Source: Bacteroidota bacterium (GTDB taxonomy: Bacteria; Bacteroidota; Bacteroidia; Bacteroidales; UBA1556). Taken from it: a DNA stretch of 12,173 nt. Positions 1 through 5,711 of the stretch are shown here, in pieces. The notes below the pieces were generated by a model. The model was not told where the DNA came from. It did not search any database and worked only from the letters and a program-made list of their open reading frames with translations. Every line of letters begins with the position of its first letter. The stretch's first letter is position 1. The position numbers were made by a program, and so were the translations under genes. Location of the stretch: assembly GCA_003648395.1 (NCBI GenBank), contig QMPB01000080.1, forward strand, positions 1-12,173, given 5' to 3'.

Positions 1-138
1 CTCAAACCAATGATTTATCTTCTGGCTGATGGTTAATTCAACTGCGTTTTCTTTTGCAACAACTTCCTTGAAATCTTTAGCAAAAAGAGTGATATTCATC
101 CCAATGAGAAGGAATGCAATTAAAAGTATTTTCTGCAT
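1..138 (-). CDS. Exported protein of unknown function, N-terminal part (runs off window)
   Basis: Reading the minus strand from an ATG at 136-138 gives 46 codons open to the window edge. The protein begins M-Q-K-I-L-L-I-A-F-L-L-I-G-M and ends its hydrophobic stretch at T-L-F-A, followed by K-D-F-K-E-V-V. This is a typical Sec signal peptide: one basic residue, a hydrophobic core of about 15 residues and a probable cleavage after Ala20 (L-F-A|K-D). There is no lipobox cysteine in the part seen, so periplasmic, outer-membrane or secreted fates are all open. The visible mature part, 26 residues, does not identify a family. A Bacteroidota-type promoter lies just upstream at 166-199, which supports this start. 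The other 5' features nearby are a transposase remnant and GC-rich repeat-like DNA, so the gene is probably transcribed alone. Confident as a real gene start, with no function assigned. Confidence 0.75.
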   Translation of the reverse strand, partial: MQKILLIAFLLIGMNITLFAKDFKEVVAKENAVELTISQKINHWFE

Positions 139-165
139 AGTTAATATGATTAGTATTGGAAATGA

Positions 166-199
166 CAAATATATAAAAATAATTGACATGATGAACAAA
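166..199 (-). promoter_or_regulatory. Bacteroidota-type promoter for the exported-protein gene
   Basis: On the minus strand TATATTTG (166-173) matches the -7 consensus TAnnTTTG exactly, and TTTG (196-199) lies 22 bases upstream, near the usual place of the -33 element. Transcription would begin around 158-160, leaving a leader of about 20 bases before the ATG at 138. The element spacing is slightly long, so the -33 call is less sure than the -7 call. Confidence 0.5.
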
Positions 200-300
200 G
201 GCGCTTCTCTTGAGCGAAGGCTTCTTGCTACGCCCACCTAACAGTGAGCTGATGACTCTAAGGGCTTAAATCGCTTACGCAATCGATGCATTCTGCTTTG
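183..300 (-). repeat. GC-rich block at the 3' side of the transposase remnant, probable dispersed repeat
   Basis: This stretch is clearly richer in G and C than the AT-rich DNA around it. It has several short stems, such as CGCT/AGCG at 202-216, and near-repeated pieces (GGCGCTTCTC followed by AAGGCTTCT). No reading frame of merit crosses it; the tail of the transposase fragment stops inside it at 258. The composition break and its position where the conserved transposase sequence ends suggest a mobile repeat or the scar of one joined to the transposase. It resembles short GC-rich blocks that recur in Bacteroidota genomes, but that is a recollection and cannot be shown from one copy in this window. 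A structured RNA is a less likely alternative. Confidence 0.35.
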
Positions 301-533
301 GTTTTTGATCTAATTAATGAACCAATCATATTTCTTTGTTTATTAATGGCCCTAGTGTATGACGCTATCATTATTCCAATAGAATGGTTAAGGTCAATTG
401 TTTTAGAGTTGTTGATATCATTGGAGGTGCGACTTTGAGTCGCGCTTCCAGTGACATCATTAACCAATACCATCAAATGAAAATGATTAGGCATAAGACA
501 CCAACTGAGCCAGAGCATATGCGTGGGCTGCAT
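258..533 (-). pseudogene. REP-associated (IS200-like, Y1) transposase remnant
   Basis: The minus-strand frame encodes about 91 residues with the signature W-C-L-M-P-N-H-F-H-L-M-V, the H-x-H metal-binding motif of Y1/IS200-like transposases, followed by S-I-G-I-M-I-A-S-Y-T-R-A-I-N-K-Q, where the tyrosine of S-Y-T-R-A is at the usual place of the catalytic Tyr. The next part, G-S-L-I-R-S-K-T-K-A-E-C-I, also fits the RAYT family. The piece upstream of the HUH motif (usually some 50 residues) is missing: stop codons precede it at once. The C-terminal third that should follow K-A-E-C-I is replaced by a few unrelated residues and a stop at 258. It is therefore an internal fragment and very unlikely to be active. 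A 39-bp in-frame insertion with a palindrome interrupts the variable loop after L-V-N-D. It lies just downstream of the carrier gene on the same strand. Confidence 0.8.
413..461. repeat. REP-like palindrome inserted in frame, flanked by near-identical direct repeats
   Basis: A perfect core stem GCGACT (429-434) and AGTCGC (438-443) surrounds the loop TTG. The pairing extends outward to 422-450, giving 13-bp arms with only two G-T wobbles when read as plus-strand RNA. TGATATCATT (413-422) and TGACATCATT (452-461) flank the hairpin and agree at 9 of 10 positions, like a target-site duplication. The offset between them is 39 bases, exactly 13 codons, so the transposase frame stays open; the protein reads N-D-V-T-G-S-A-T-Q-S-R-T-S-N-D-I with the N-D-V/N-D-I pair marking the duplication. 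RAYT enzymes are known to act on REP-type hairpins, which makes the location meaningful. Confidence 0.65.
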
Positions 534-577
534 ACTAACACCTTTGCTGCATTAATAATTAAACATTAATAATTAAT

Positions 578-2221
578 CTAAAATCCTTCCAAAGTCATAA
601 GTACTGTAGGAATTAACAACAACGCTCCAACAATTAATAAAGCAAGTATTAATTTCCAAATCCATTTTACCCATATATCGTAAGGAATACGAGCAACACC
701 AAGCACTCCAATTAGCACTCCTGAAGTGGGAGTTATCATATTTGTAAAACCATCACCAAACTGAAAAGCCATTACTGTTGCTTGTCTGCTTATGCCAATA
801 ACATCAGAAAAAGGAGCCATAATTGGCATAGTAAGCGCAGCCTTTGCCGAGCCCGATGGGATAATTATATTTATCACATTCTGAATTACATACATCATTT
901 CTACGGAACCAACTTTACCCATCCCTTCCATTGACGACGATAAGCTATTAAGAATTGTATCAATTACTTTTCCCTCTTGCAAAATTAGAATTATACCTCC
1001 TGCAAGGCCAACTACTAGTGCCGCAGAAGTAATATCTTTTACACCATCAATAAAGTGTTTTACAATATTATCTGCCGAATAACTCATGGATATACCTGAT
1101 AATAAACCCATCACAAAGAATAATGTTGCAATTTCCATTATATACCAATTGTATCCCATAACTCCAACAATTAGAAATATTATGGTGAAAAGTAATAAGG
1201 TAAGAATGAAAAAATGAACCGATTTGCGAAGCGAAAATAATCCCAGAATAGCAAATAGTCCTGCTGAAATAGGCAGTGCCGGCATATGATAAGAGCTATT
1301 TCCAATTTTCATTTCAGTAATATTCATGCTAATATTGCTAATATTACTAATATGCATATTATGCAGAAGGCTAAAATCAAAGGAAAAAAGAATAAGTACA
1401 ATTAATGTAATTGCATAAACAATCCATGCTGCTTGAGGTGTAAAATATTCCACATCTTCCACGTCCGTACTATTTCGCTGGCGCCAATAATCATCAATTT
1501 TATAAGTGAGAGATTTTTCAGGATTTTTCTTAATTTTATTAGCATAAATAAGAATGAAGGTAAAGCCTACAGTATTGATAACTACCCATGAAACCATTCT
1601 GTAACCCATGCCAGAGAATAACTGTAAATCAGAAAGCCCCTGTGCAATTCCTATGGTAAAGGGGTTGAGGATAGCTCCAGCAAAACCTAATCCTGCAGCA
1701 ACAAATACTATTGCCACTCCCGTAATGGAATCGTAGCCCATACTTATTGCTAAGGGGACTATAATTATTATAAAAGCAATGGTCTCTTCGCTCATGCCAA
1801 ATATTGCCCCAAAAGCACTAAACATTGTCATTATAAGTATCAGAATTACATTATCTACACCAACAAATTTTAAGGCTCGCCAATGTTCAATCTTTTTAGT
1901 AAAACCAAGGAATGAATATATTCCCACATCTATAGCTCTACTTTGATTCATAATCCAAAATGCACCACCAATCATTAGTATAAAAACAATAATTCCTGCT
2001 TGTTTCTCAAAACCGTTGAAAAAAGCAGAGAAAATCTCCCATGTTTGAGGTTGTGATTCTACTTGATGAAAAGAGCCGTCAATAATAACTGTGCGAGATA
2101 CTCCATCTACAATTTTGGTAGTTCTTTCGTATTCGCCACCTGGAATAAACCAAGTTGCGATTCCTGCAATAATAAGAATTGCAAATACTATTACGTATGT
2201 ATGTGGTACTTTTTTAAGCAT
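578..2221 (-). CDS. YfcC/DcuC-family carrier protein
   Basis: This 547-residue polytopic membrane protein belongs to the YfcC branch of the C4-dicarboxylate anaerobic carrier (DcuC) superfamily. Family marks are the N-terminal K-V-P-H-T-Y-V-I with W-F-I-P-G-G-E-Y-E-R (residues 4-33), the half-site G-S-A-K-A-A-L-T-M-P-I-M-A-P (457-470) and G-D-G-F-T-N-M-I-T-P-T-S-G (489-501), which line the transport path in this fold. I see about a dozen hydrophobic segments and a full family length. Relatives move C4-dicarboxylates, or in some bacteria basic amino acids (arginine/ornithine), so the substrate is not predictable. Odd: the loop near residue 290-300 holds a small N-I-S tandem repeat. The start ATG at 2219-2221 is the only sensible one, directly before the conserved first helix. 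No clear TAnnTTTG box precedes it; the gene may rely on read-through from the methyltransferase gene upstream or on an atypical promoter. Family sure, substrate unknown. Confidence 0.88.
   Translation of the reverse strand: MLKKVPHTYVIVFAILIIAGIATWFIPGGEYERTTKIVDGVSRTVIIDGSFHQVESQPQTWEIFSAFFNGFEKQAGIIVFILMIGGAFWIMNQSRAIDVGIYSFLGFTKKIEHWRALKFVGVDNVILILIMTMFSAFGAIFGMSEETIAFIIIIVPLAISMGYDSITGVAIVFVAAGLGFAGAILNPFTIGIAQGLSDLQLFSGMGYRMVSWVVINTVGFTFILIYANKIKKNPEKSLTYKIDDYWRQRNSTDVEDVEYFTPQAAWIVYAITLIVLILFSFDFSLLHNMHISNISNISMNITEMKIGNSSYHMPALPISAGLFAILGLFSLRKSVHFFILTLLLFTIIFLIVGVMGYNWYIMEIATLFFVMGLLSGISMSYSADNIVKHFIDGVKDITSAALVVGLAGGIILILQEGKVIDTILNSLSSSMEGMGKVGSVEMMYVIQNVINIIIPSGSAKAALTMPIMAPFSDVIGISRQATVMAFQFGDGFTNMITPTSGVLIGVLGVARIPYDIWVKWIWKLILALLIVGALLLIPTVLMTLEGF
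1328..1354 (-). repeat. 9-bp tandem repeat, three copies, inside the carrier gene
   Basis: GCTAATATT occurs at 1328-1336 and 1337-1345, followed by the variant ACTAATATG at 1346-1354. In the minus-strand reading frame each unit adds three codons, so the protein reads I-S-N-I-S-N-I-S in a soluble loop between membrane segments. Gain or loss of a unit would keep the frame. Confidence 0.7.
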
Positions 2222-2261
2222 GATATTGGTGTTAGTTAATTCTTATATTTTATATGAAAAA

Positions 2262-2310
2262 CGTCATACTGAGTGATTTTTCCCTAGAAAAATTGTACCG
2301 AAGTATGACG
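2262..2310. terminator. Nested hairpin between the methyltransferase and carrier genes (terminator or dispersed palindrome)
   Basis: CGTCATACT (2262-2270) pairs perfectly with AGTATGACG (2302-2310). Inside lies a second stem, ATTTTTC (2276-2282) with GAAAAAT (2287-2293), closing a CCTA loop. It begins 7 bases after the stop of the methyltransferase gene and could end its transcript, but no run of T follows on the minus strand as an intrinsic terminator would need. Short palindromes with GTCATACTGAG/GTATGAC ends recur in Bacteroidota genomes in my recollection, so a dispersed repeat is an equally good reading. Confidence 0.5.
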
Positions 2311-2316
2311 ATTTAA

Positions 2317-2964
2317 TTAATCCATAGCTTTATTCTTTAGCATTGGTACAAAGGCAAAGTTGCCAAATGTTTCTTTATGAAATTCTTTTTCTCCTACTCT
2401 TATTACTTTTGTCATAATTTGACCATCATCTCCTCCAATTGGAATAATCATCCAACCGCCAATTTTGAGTTGTAATAGTAGTTTCTTAGGAATCTCAGGC
2501 GCTCCTGCAGTAATTATTATTTTGTCAAAAGGCCCATAAGTTGGAAGCCCTTTATAACCATCTCCATAAAAGAGGTTCAGGCGATACCCCATTTTATTAA
2601 GAAATTTGGAAGTCTTATCATAAAGTTTTTTCTGACGTTCGATACTATAAACCTTTGCTCCTAATTCGCATAGCACACTTGCCTGATAGCCAGAGCCAGT
2701 TCCTACTTCTAGGATTTTATCGCCACGTTTTATTTCTAAGAGTTCGGACTGAAAAGCTACAGTAAATGGTTGTGATATTGTTTGCCCCGATCCTATGGGG
2801 AATGCAACATCATTATAAGCAAATCTATCGAAAGAAGAATCAAGGAATTGGTGCCGAGGTATTTTTCCAATTGCCTTAATAACAGACTCATTGGTAATAC
2901 CCTTCTTTATTATTTCTTCAACTAATGCGCGGCGCATTCCTTTATGGCGGTATGTGTCAGTCAT
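2317..2964 (-). CDS. pcm: Protein-L-isoaspartate O-methyltransferase
   Basis: This 215-residue cytoplasmic enzyme transfers a methyl group from S-adenosylmethionine to L-isoaspartyl residues of aged proteins, starting their repair. The family signature is complete: I-P-R-H-Q-F (35-40), A-Y-N-D-V-A-F-P-I-G-S-G-Q-T-I-S-Q-P (49-66), the SAM-binding glycine loop I-L-E-V-G-T-G-S-G-Y-Q (84-94), the acidic Y-S-I-E-R (106-110), and the post-motif L-F-Y-G-D-G-Y-K-G. Length is normal for the bacterial family. The start ATG at 2962-2964 places the first helix as expected. A minus-strand TAAATTTG box at 3006-3013 probably drives it. The gene points away from the broken Rossmann-type gene at 3066-3297 and towards the carrier gene, with a hairpin in the 95-bp gap; co-transcription with the carrier is possible but not shown. 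No defect seen. Confidence 0.95.
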   Translation of the reverse strand: MTDTYRHKGMRRALVEEIIKKGITNESVIKAIGKIPRHQFLDSSFDRFAYNDVAFPIGSGQTISQPFTVAFQSELLEIKRGDKILEVGTGSGYQASVLCELGAKVYSIERQKKLYDKTSKFLNKMGYRLNLFYGDGYKGLPTYGPFDKIIITAGAPEIPKKLLLQLKIGGWMIIPIGGDDGQIMTKVIRVGEKEFHKETFGNFAFVPMLKNKAMD

Positions 2965-3005
2965 TTATGCTTTTTAATTATTAACAATTGTACTTTAATT
3001 ATCTG

Positions 3006-3013
3006 CAAATTTA
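3006..3013 (-). promoter_or_regulatory. -7 box of the pcm promoter
   Basis: On the minus strand this reads TAAATTTG, an exact match to TAnnTTTG, about 42 bases upstream of the pcm ATG. No clear TTG is seen at the -33 distance, so the call rests on the -7 box and its position only. Confidence 0.4.
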
Positions 3014-3040
3014 AGTGTTTTATAGCTAAATAAATAGACT

Positions 3041-3048
3041 TATTTTTG
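3041..3048 (+). promoter_or_regulatory. -7 box ahead of the broken Rossmann-type gene
   Basis: TATTTTTG matches TAnnTTTG on the plus strand, 17 bases upstream of the original ATG at 3066. It is probably a relic of the promoter of the now-broken gene; together with the box at 3006-3013 it makes a divergent promoter pair. No -33 TTG is visible. Confidence 0.35.
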
Positions 3049-3065
3049 ATAAAAGTCGTAGTTTT

Positions 3066-3297
3066 ATGAAACACCTTGCAATTTTTTGGTCTGGGAGATG
3101 ATATTGATGAGCATATAACTCAAATTAAGAATAATGGAAGTTATAAGCTTACAGGTATTTATGACCATAATACTATTGCTGCAAAGAAGATTGCTGATAA
3201 CTATGAAATTAAATGCTTTGCTTACCCACTAGATGCTACTAAAGCACTGAGTATTATGGATATAATAGAAGCTAAGCTTACTGCTTTTGCAGTTTAG
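3066..3297 (+). pseudogene. Frameshifted and truncated Rossmann-type (Gfo/Idh/MocA-like) gene remnant
   Basis: From the ATG at 3066 the reading is M-K-H-L-A-I-F, then a run of six T (3082-3087) throws it out of frame and it stops at once. One T fewer joins it to the open frame G-L-G-D-D-I-D-E-H-I-T-Q-I-K-N-N-G-S-Y-K-L-T-G-I-Y-D, which continues to 3297. The joined product has a beta-strand, a G-x-G turn, a helix and a second strand ending in G-I-Y-D, the start of an NAD(P)-binding Rossmann fold as in Gfo/Idh/MocA oxidoreductases, and K-I-A-D-N-Y-E-I-K-C-F fits the next helix and strand of that family. Those enzymes have over 300 residues; here only about 77 remain and the rest is absent, the patatin gene ending 19 bases further on. 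Family assignment is tentative. The downstream open part could still be translated from the TTG at 3076, but this looks like decay. Confidence 0.55.
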
Positions 3298-3300
3298 CTT
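3269..3300. terminator. Hairpin at the convergent end of the remnant gene
   Basis: AAGCTAA (3269-3275) pairs with TTAGCTT (3294-3300), and CTGC (3281-3284) pairs with GCAG (3289-3292) around a TTTT loop. It overlaps the last codons of the plus-strand remnant and lies just beyond the stop of the convergent minus-strand patatin gene at 3316. It could end transcripts from either side, but no T-run follows. Confidence 0.35.
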
Positions 3301-3315
3301 TATATCAAATGGGAA

Positions 3316-5550
3316 TTATATATCCATTCCAATATTAATATATAATCCCAATTCCTTATTTAATGTTGAAGTATTTAATTGTAATCCTATTGGTCCTATT
3401 GGGGAGTTATAAGTATAACCTACTGAAGCAGAAAATATTAATATTGAATTTGTTAGGAGCTCTTCAAAATAGTTTGATACTAGAGCTGCATTAGGTCTTA
3501 AATATATGTAATGAGATTTCCCTAGTTTATATCTTAAATCTAGATAAGTGATGGCTACATTATTTATTATAAAAGCACTAAACGGTACGCCTGGCATATA
3601 AACACTGTTTGCATATTCTTTTTGATTGCTACCACCAATAATAAAGTAATATGCATATTCACTACTATTGTCTGTACTCCATAATCCTCCAACAAATAAT
3701 TTTGGCAAGAAACTTAGCCTATTTGTTATATTTAATACTGATCCCATTTTTACTTTAGAAAATACACCAGTTTCTGGTCTTCCCACGTTAACATAACTGG
3801 TTTGCATACTCAAGAATGTTCCTTTAGTGGGGAAGTATTTATTGTCGTAACTGTCATTAATAAATTTTAAATAAATATTATTATAAAAAATAGCTAAACC
3901 CTCAACAGGGATTGGTGATACTTCGGCAGAGATATCAAAAAACTCTAGATTAACTCCAATTACCAAATTTGAATTATTGGAGTAATTAATATTTCCAAAT
4001 GCACTTATATTTCCGAAACGAGTAAAGTATTTACCTTTAATAGACTTAAAATCATCATTATATGTATAGTAAGGTCTAGATTTATAACCTATATCTAAAC
4101 CAAAACCAACCCTCTGTCCTCTTTCTGATAAAAACAGTATTTCGCCAGCTGGAGAATTCCCCATTTTGATAGACATATTGGTTTTAGAACCTTTAATAAG
4201 GAAGTTGTTGAATAGGAAATTAACTTTCAAATTAGCTCCAAGGTCGTAATTATAATTAGCTCCAATTTCAAAACGATTCTCTGATTTTTCTTCAACTTCT
4301 ATATTTAGAATATAGGAATCAAGAGTTTTTTCTAATTTGTAATTAATAGATTTAAAGAAGTTACTGCTATAAAGTCTGTCAATTGCATTGTTTATACGCA
4401 TTATATCGTTAGTCCCTGGTAAGTTTAATCCCAAACGCCCTAATACCATAGTTTCAGGTACATTATCCAATCCTATGATATTTACTTTTGATATATAAAA
4501 AATATCAGGTTTTTGAATTTCTCTTGCAGTTTCATACTTTTTCTTATTGTCCTTTATTTTTTTTGCTAATGCTCTTATCTTGTCAATATTTGCACGAGCA
4601 ATATTCTCACCTCTATCAATTACCTTTCCTACATCGCTAAAATCTAAGGCTGATATATCATCTGTTTCAGGCTTGAGGTATAGATCTGTTAGTTTAATAT
4701 TTTCTAACAATCTATTATAGGCATGGTAGCTACTTGTTTGTTCTAATATGCTTAGTATGCTTGTAATTTCATCTATATTTAGTAAAGGAGAACCCACATC
4801 TACACCAATTATAAAGTCGACCTCCTTATTAAGTTTCATAATATCTATGGGAAAGTTATTCACCATCATACCATCAATAAGCATATGCCCTTGAAAATCA
4901 ACAGGGTTAAATATTGTAGGGATGGACATGGTAGCTCTAAGTGCAAGAGAAAGATCGCCATTATCAAGCACCATAGTATCACCTGTTGCAAGTTTTGTAG
5001 CTACACAAAAGAAAGGTATAGGAAGCTTGGAAAAATCTTTGATGTCGGCAACAGGCCATGTTAGTTTATTAATGTAATTAAGAACAAGTTGCCCTTCTCG
5101 AAGCCCTTTTGGTAAACCAGGAATAAAACCTTTAACAGGCAGACTTAGAAGATATTGGTCATTATTTATTTTTTCATCAACGGGCAAATCTGAGCGTTCG
5201 GGTTCGTCACTCATTAATTTTGTCCAAGGCATTGATTTTGTAATAGAGTCAAGTTCCCAAGGGCTGTATCCACTGGCATATAAACCGCCAACAAGACCAC
5301 CCATACTTGTACCTCCAATAAAATCCACATAAATTCCCTCTTCTTCAAGTACTTTTAATACTCCAATATGGGCAAGCCCCTTGGCGCCACCACCACTTAG
5401 CACCAGACCAACATGAATTGGCTCATCCAAACTATTAATAGTTTGCATGGTTTTGGTATTAACAGTATCTTTCTCTACTTGAGAATAGGAAGAAACTCCT
5501 ATAATCAAAAAGAATAGAATAAAAGAAGAATTAATAATGTGCTGCTTCAT
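3316..5550 (-). CDS. Patatin-like phospholipase with POTRA and Omp85 beta-barrel (PlpD-like, type Vd)
   Basis: The 744-residue protein has a signal peptide (M-K-Q-H-I-I-N-S-S-F-I-L-F-F-L-I-I-G-V-S-S-Y-S, probable cleavage before Gln24), then a patatin lipase domain, a linker helix region (about 310-345), one POTRA-like domain (about 352-421, R-L-Y-S-S-N-F-F-K-S-I-N-Y typical) and a 16-strand-type Omp85/surface-antigen barrel to the C-terminus. The lipase parts are intact: oxyanion loop S-G-G-G-A-K-G (52-58), nucleophile Ser82 in G-T-S-M-G, and catalytic Asp226 in D-G-M-M-V-N-N-F-P. Family members hydrolyse phospholipids, and the barrel anchors the lipase at the outer membrane or passes it across. 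The frame stays open 11 codons upstream to 5583, but that would need a TTG start and overlap the promoter box, so the ATG at 5548-5550, followed by the signal peptide, is preferred. It is divergent from the lipoprotein gene. Confidence 0.93.
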   Translation of the reverse strand: MKQHIINSSFILFFLIIGVSSYSQVEKDTVNTKTMQTINSLDEPIHVGLVLSGGGAKGLAHIGVLKVLEEEGIYVDFIGGTSMGGLVGGLYASGYSPWELDSITKSMPWTKLMSDEPERSDLPVDEKINNDQYLLSLPVKGFIPGLPKGLREGQLVLNYINKLTWPVADIKDFSKLPIPFFCVATKLATGDTMVLDNGDLSLALRATMSIPTIFNPVDFQGHMLIDGMMVNNFPIDIMKLNKEVDFIIGVDVGSPLLNIDEITSILSILEQTSSYHAYNRLLENIKLTDLYLKPETDDISALDFSDVGKVIDRGENIARANIDKIRALAKKIKDNKKKYETAREIQKPDIFYISKVNIIGLDNVPETMVLGRLGLNLPGTNDIMRINNAIDRLYSSNFFKSINYKLEKTLDSYILNIEVEEKSENRFEIGANYNYDLGANLKVNFLFNNFLIKGSKTNMSIKMGNSPAGEILFLSERGQRVGFGLDIGYKSRPYYTYNDDFKSIKGKYFTRFGNISAFGNINYSNNSNLVIGVNLEFFDISAEVSPIPVEGLAIFYNNIYLKFINDSYDNKYFPTKGTFLSMQTSYVNVGRPETGVFSKVKMGSVLNITNRLSFLPKLFVGGLWSTDNSSEYAYYFIIGGSNQKEYANSVYMPGVPFSAFIINNVAITYLDLRYKLGKSHYIYLRPNAALVSNYFEELLTNSILIFSASVGYTYNSPIGPIGLQLNTSTLNKELGLYINIGMDI

Positions 5551-5580
5551 ATTATGCAATATTAGATGGATAATTATTAA

Positions 5581-5588
5581 CAAAAATA
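5581..5588 (-). promoter_or_regulatory. -7 box of the patatin-Omp85 gene promoter
   Basis: The minus strand reads TATTTTTG, an exact TAnnTTTG match. Transcription would begin near 5574, leaving about 24 bases of leader before the ATG at 5550. This position argues against a start upstream at 5583. No -33 TTG is evident. Confidence 0.45.
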
Positions 5589-5627
5589 ATTAAAAAAAGG
5601 CTTGTATATTAGCTTTCTATAATAATA

Positions 5628-5644
5628 TTACTAAAAATTAGTAA
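5628..5644. promoter_or_regulatory. Perfect inverted repeat between divergent promoters, possible operator
   Basis: TTACTAA (5628-5634) and TTAGTAA (5638-5644) are exact reverse complements separated by AAA. The site lies between the -7 boxes of the two divergent genes, 40 bases from each. It is the right size for a dimeric regulator, though a 7-bp AT-rich repeat can arise by chance in such DNA. Confidence 0.35.
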
Positions 5645-5684
5645 ACAGCGGCTTCACTTTCATTACATCAAAAACTATTTATTA

Positions 5685-5692
5685 TATCTTTG
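5685..5692 (+). promoter_or_regulatory. -7 box of the lipoprotein gene promoter
   Basis: TATCTTTG fits TAnnTTTG exactly and is followed by C, the commonest form in Bacteroidota. It lies 20 bases before the ATG at 5712, so the leader is only about a dozen bases and AT-rich, with no Shine-Dalgarno. No clear -33 TTG is seen. Confidence 0.6.
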
Positions 5693-5711
5693 CCTTTGGA
5701 AAAATATTTTT

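Noticed and set aside
29..241. Plus-strand open frame of 70 codons at the left end
   Set aside because: It overlaps the well-supported signal-peptide gene on the other strand and the GC-rich block, and its protein has no domain-like pattern.
384..569. Plus-strand open frame of 61 codons
   Set aside because: It is antisense to the transposase remnant, whose H-F-H motif clearly sets the true strand.
2091..2276. Plus-strand open frame of 61 codons
   Set aside because: It is antisense to the conserved N-terminus of the carrier gene and crosses its promoter region.
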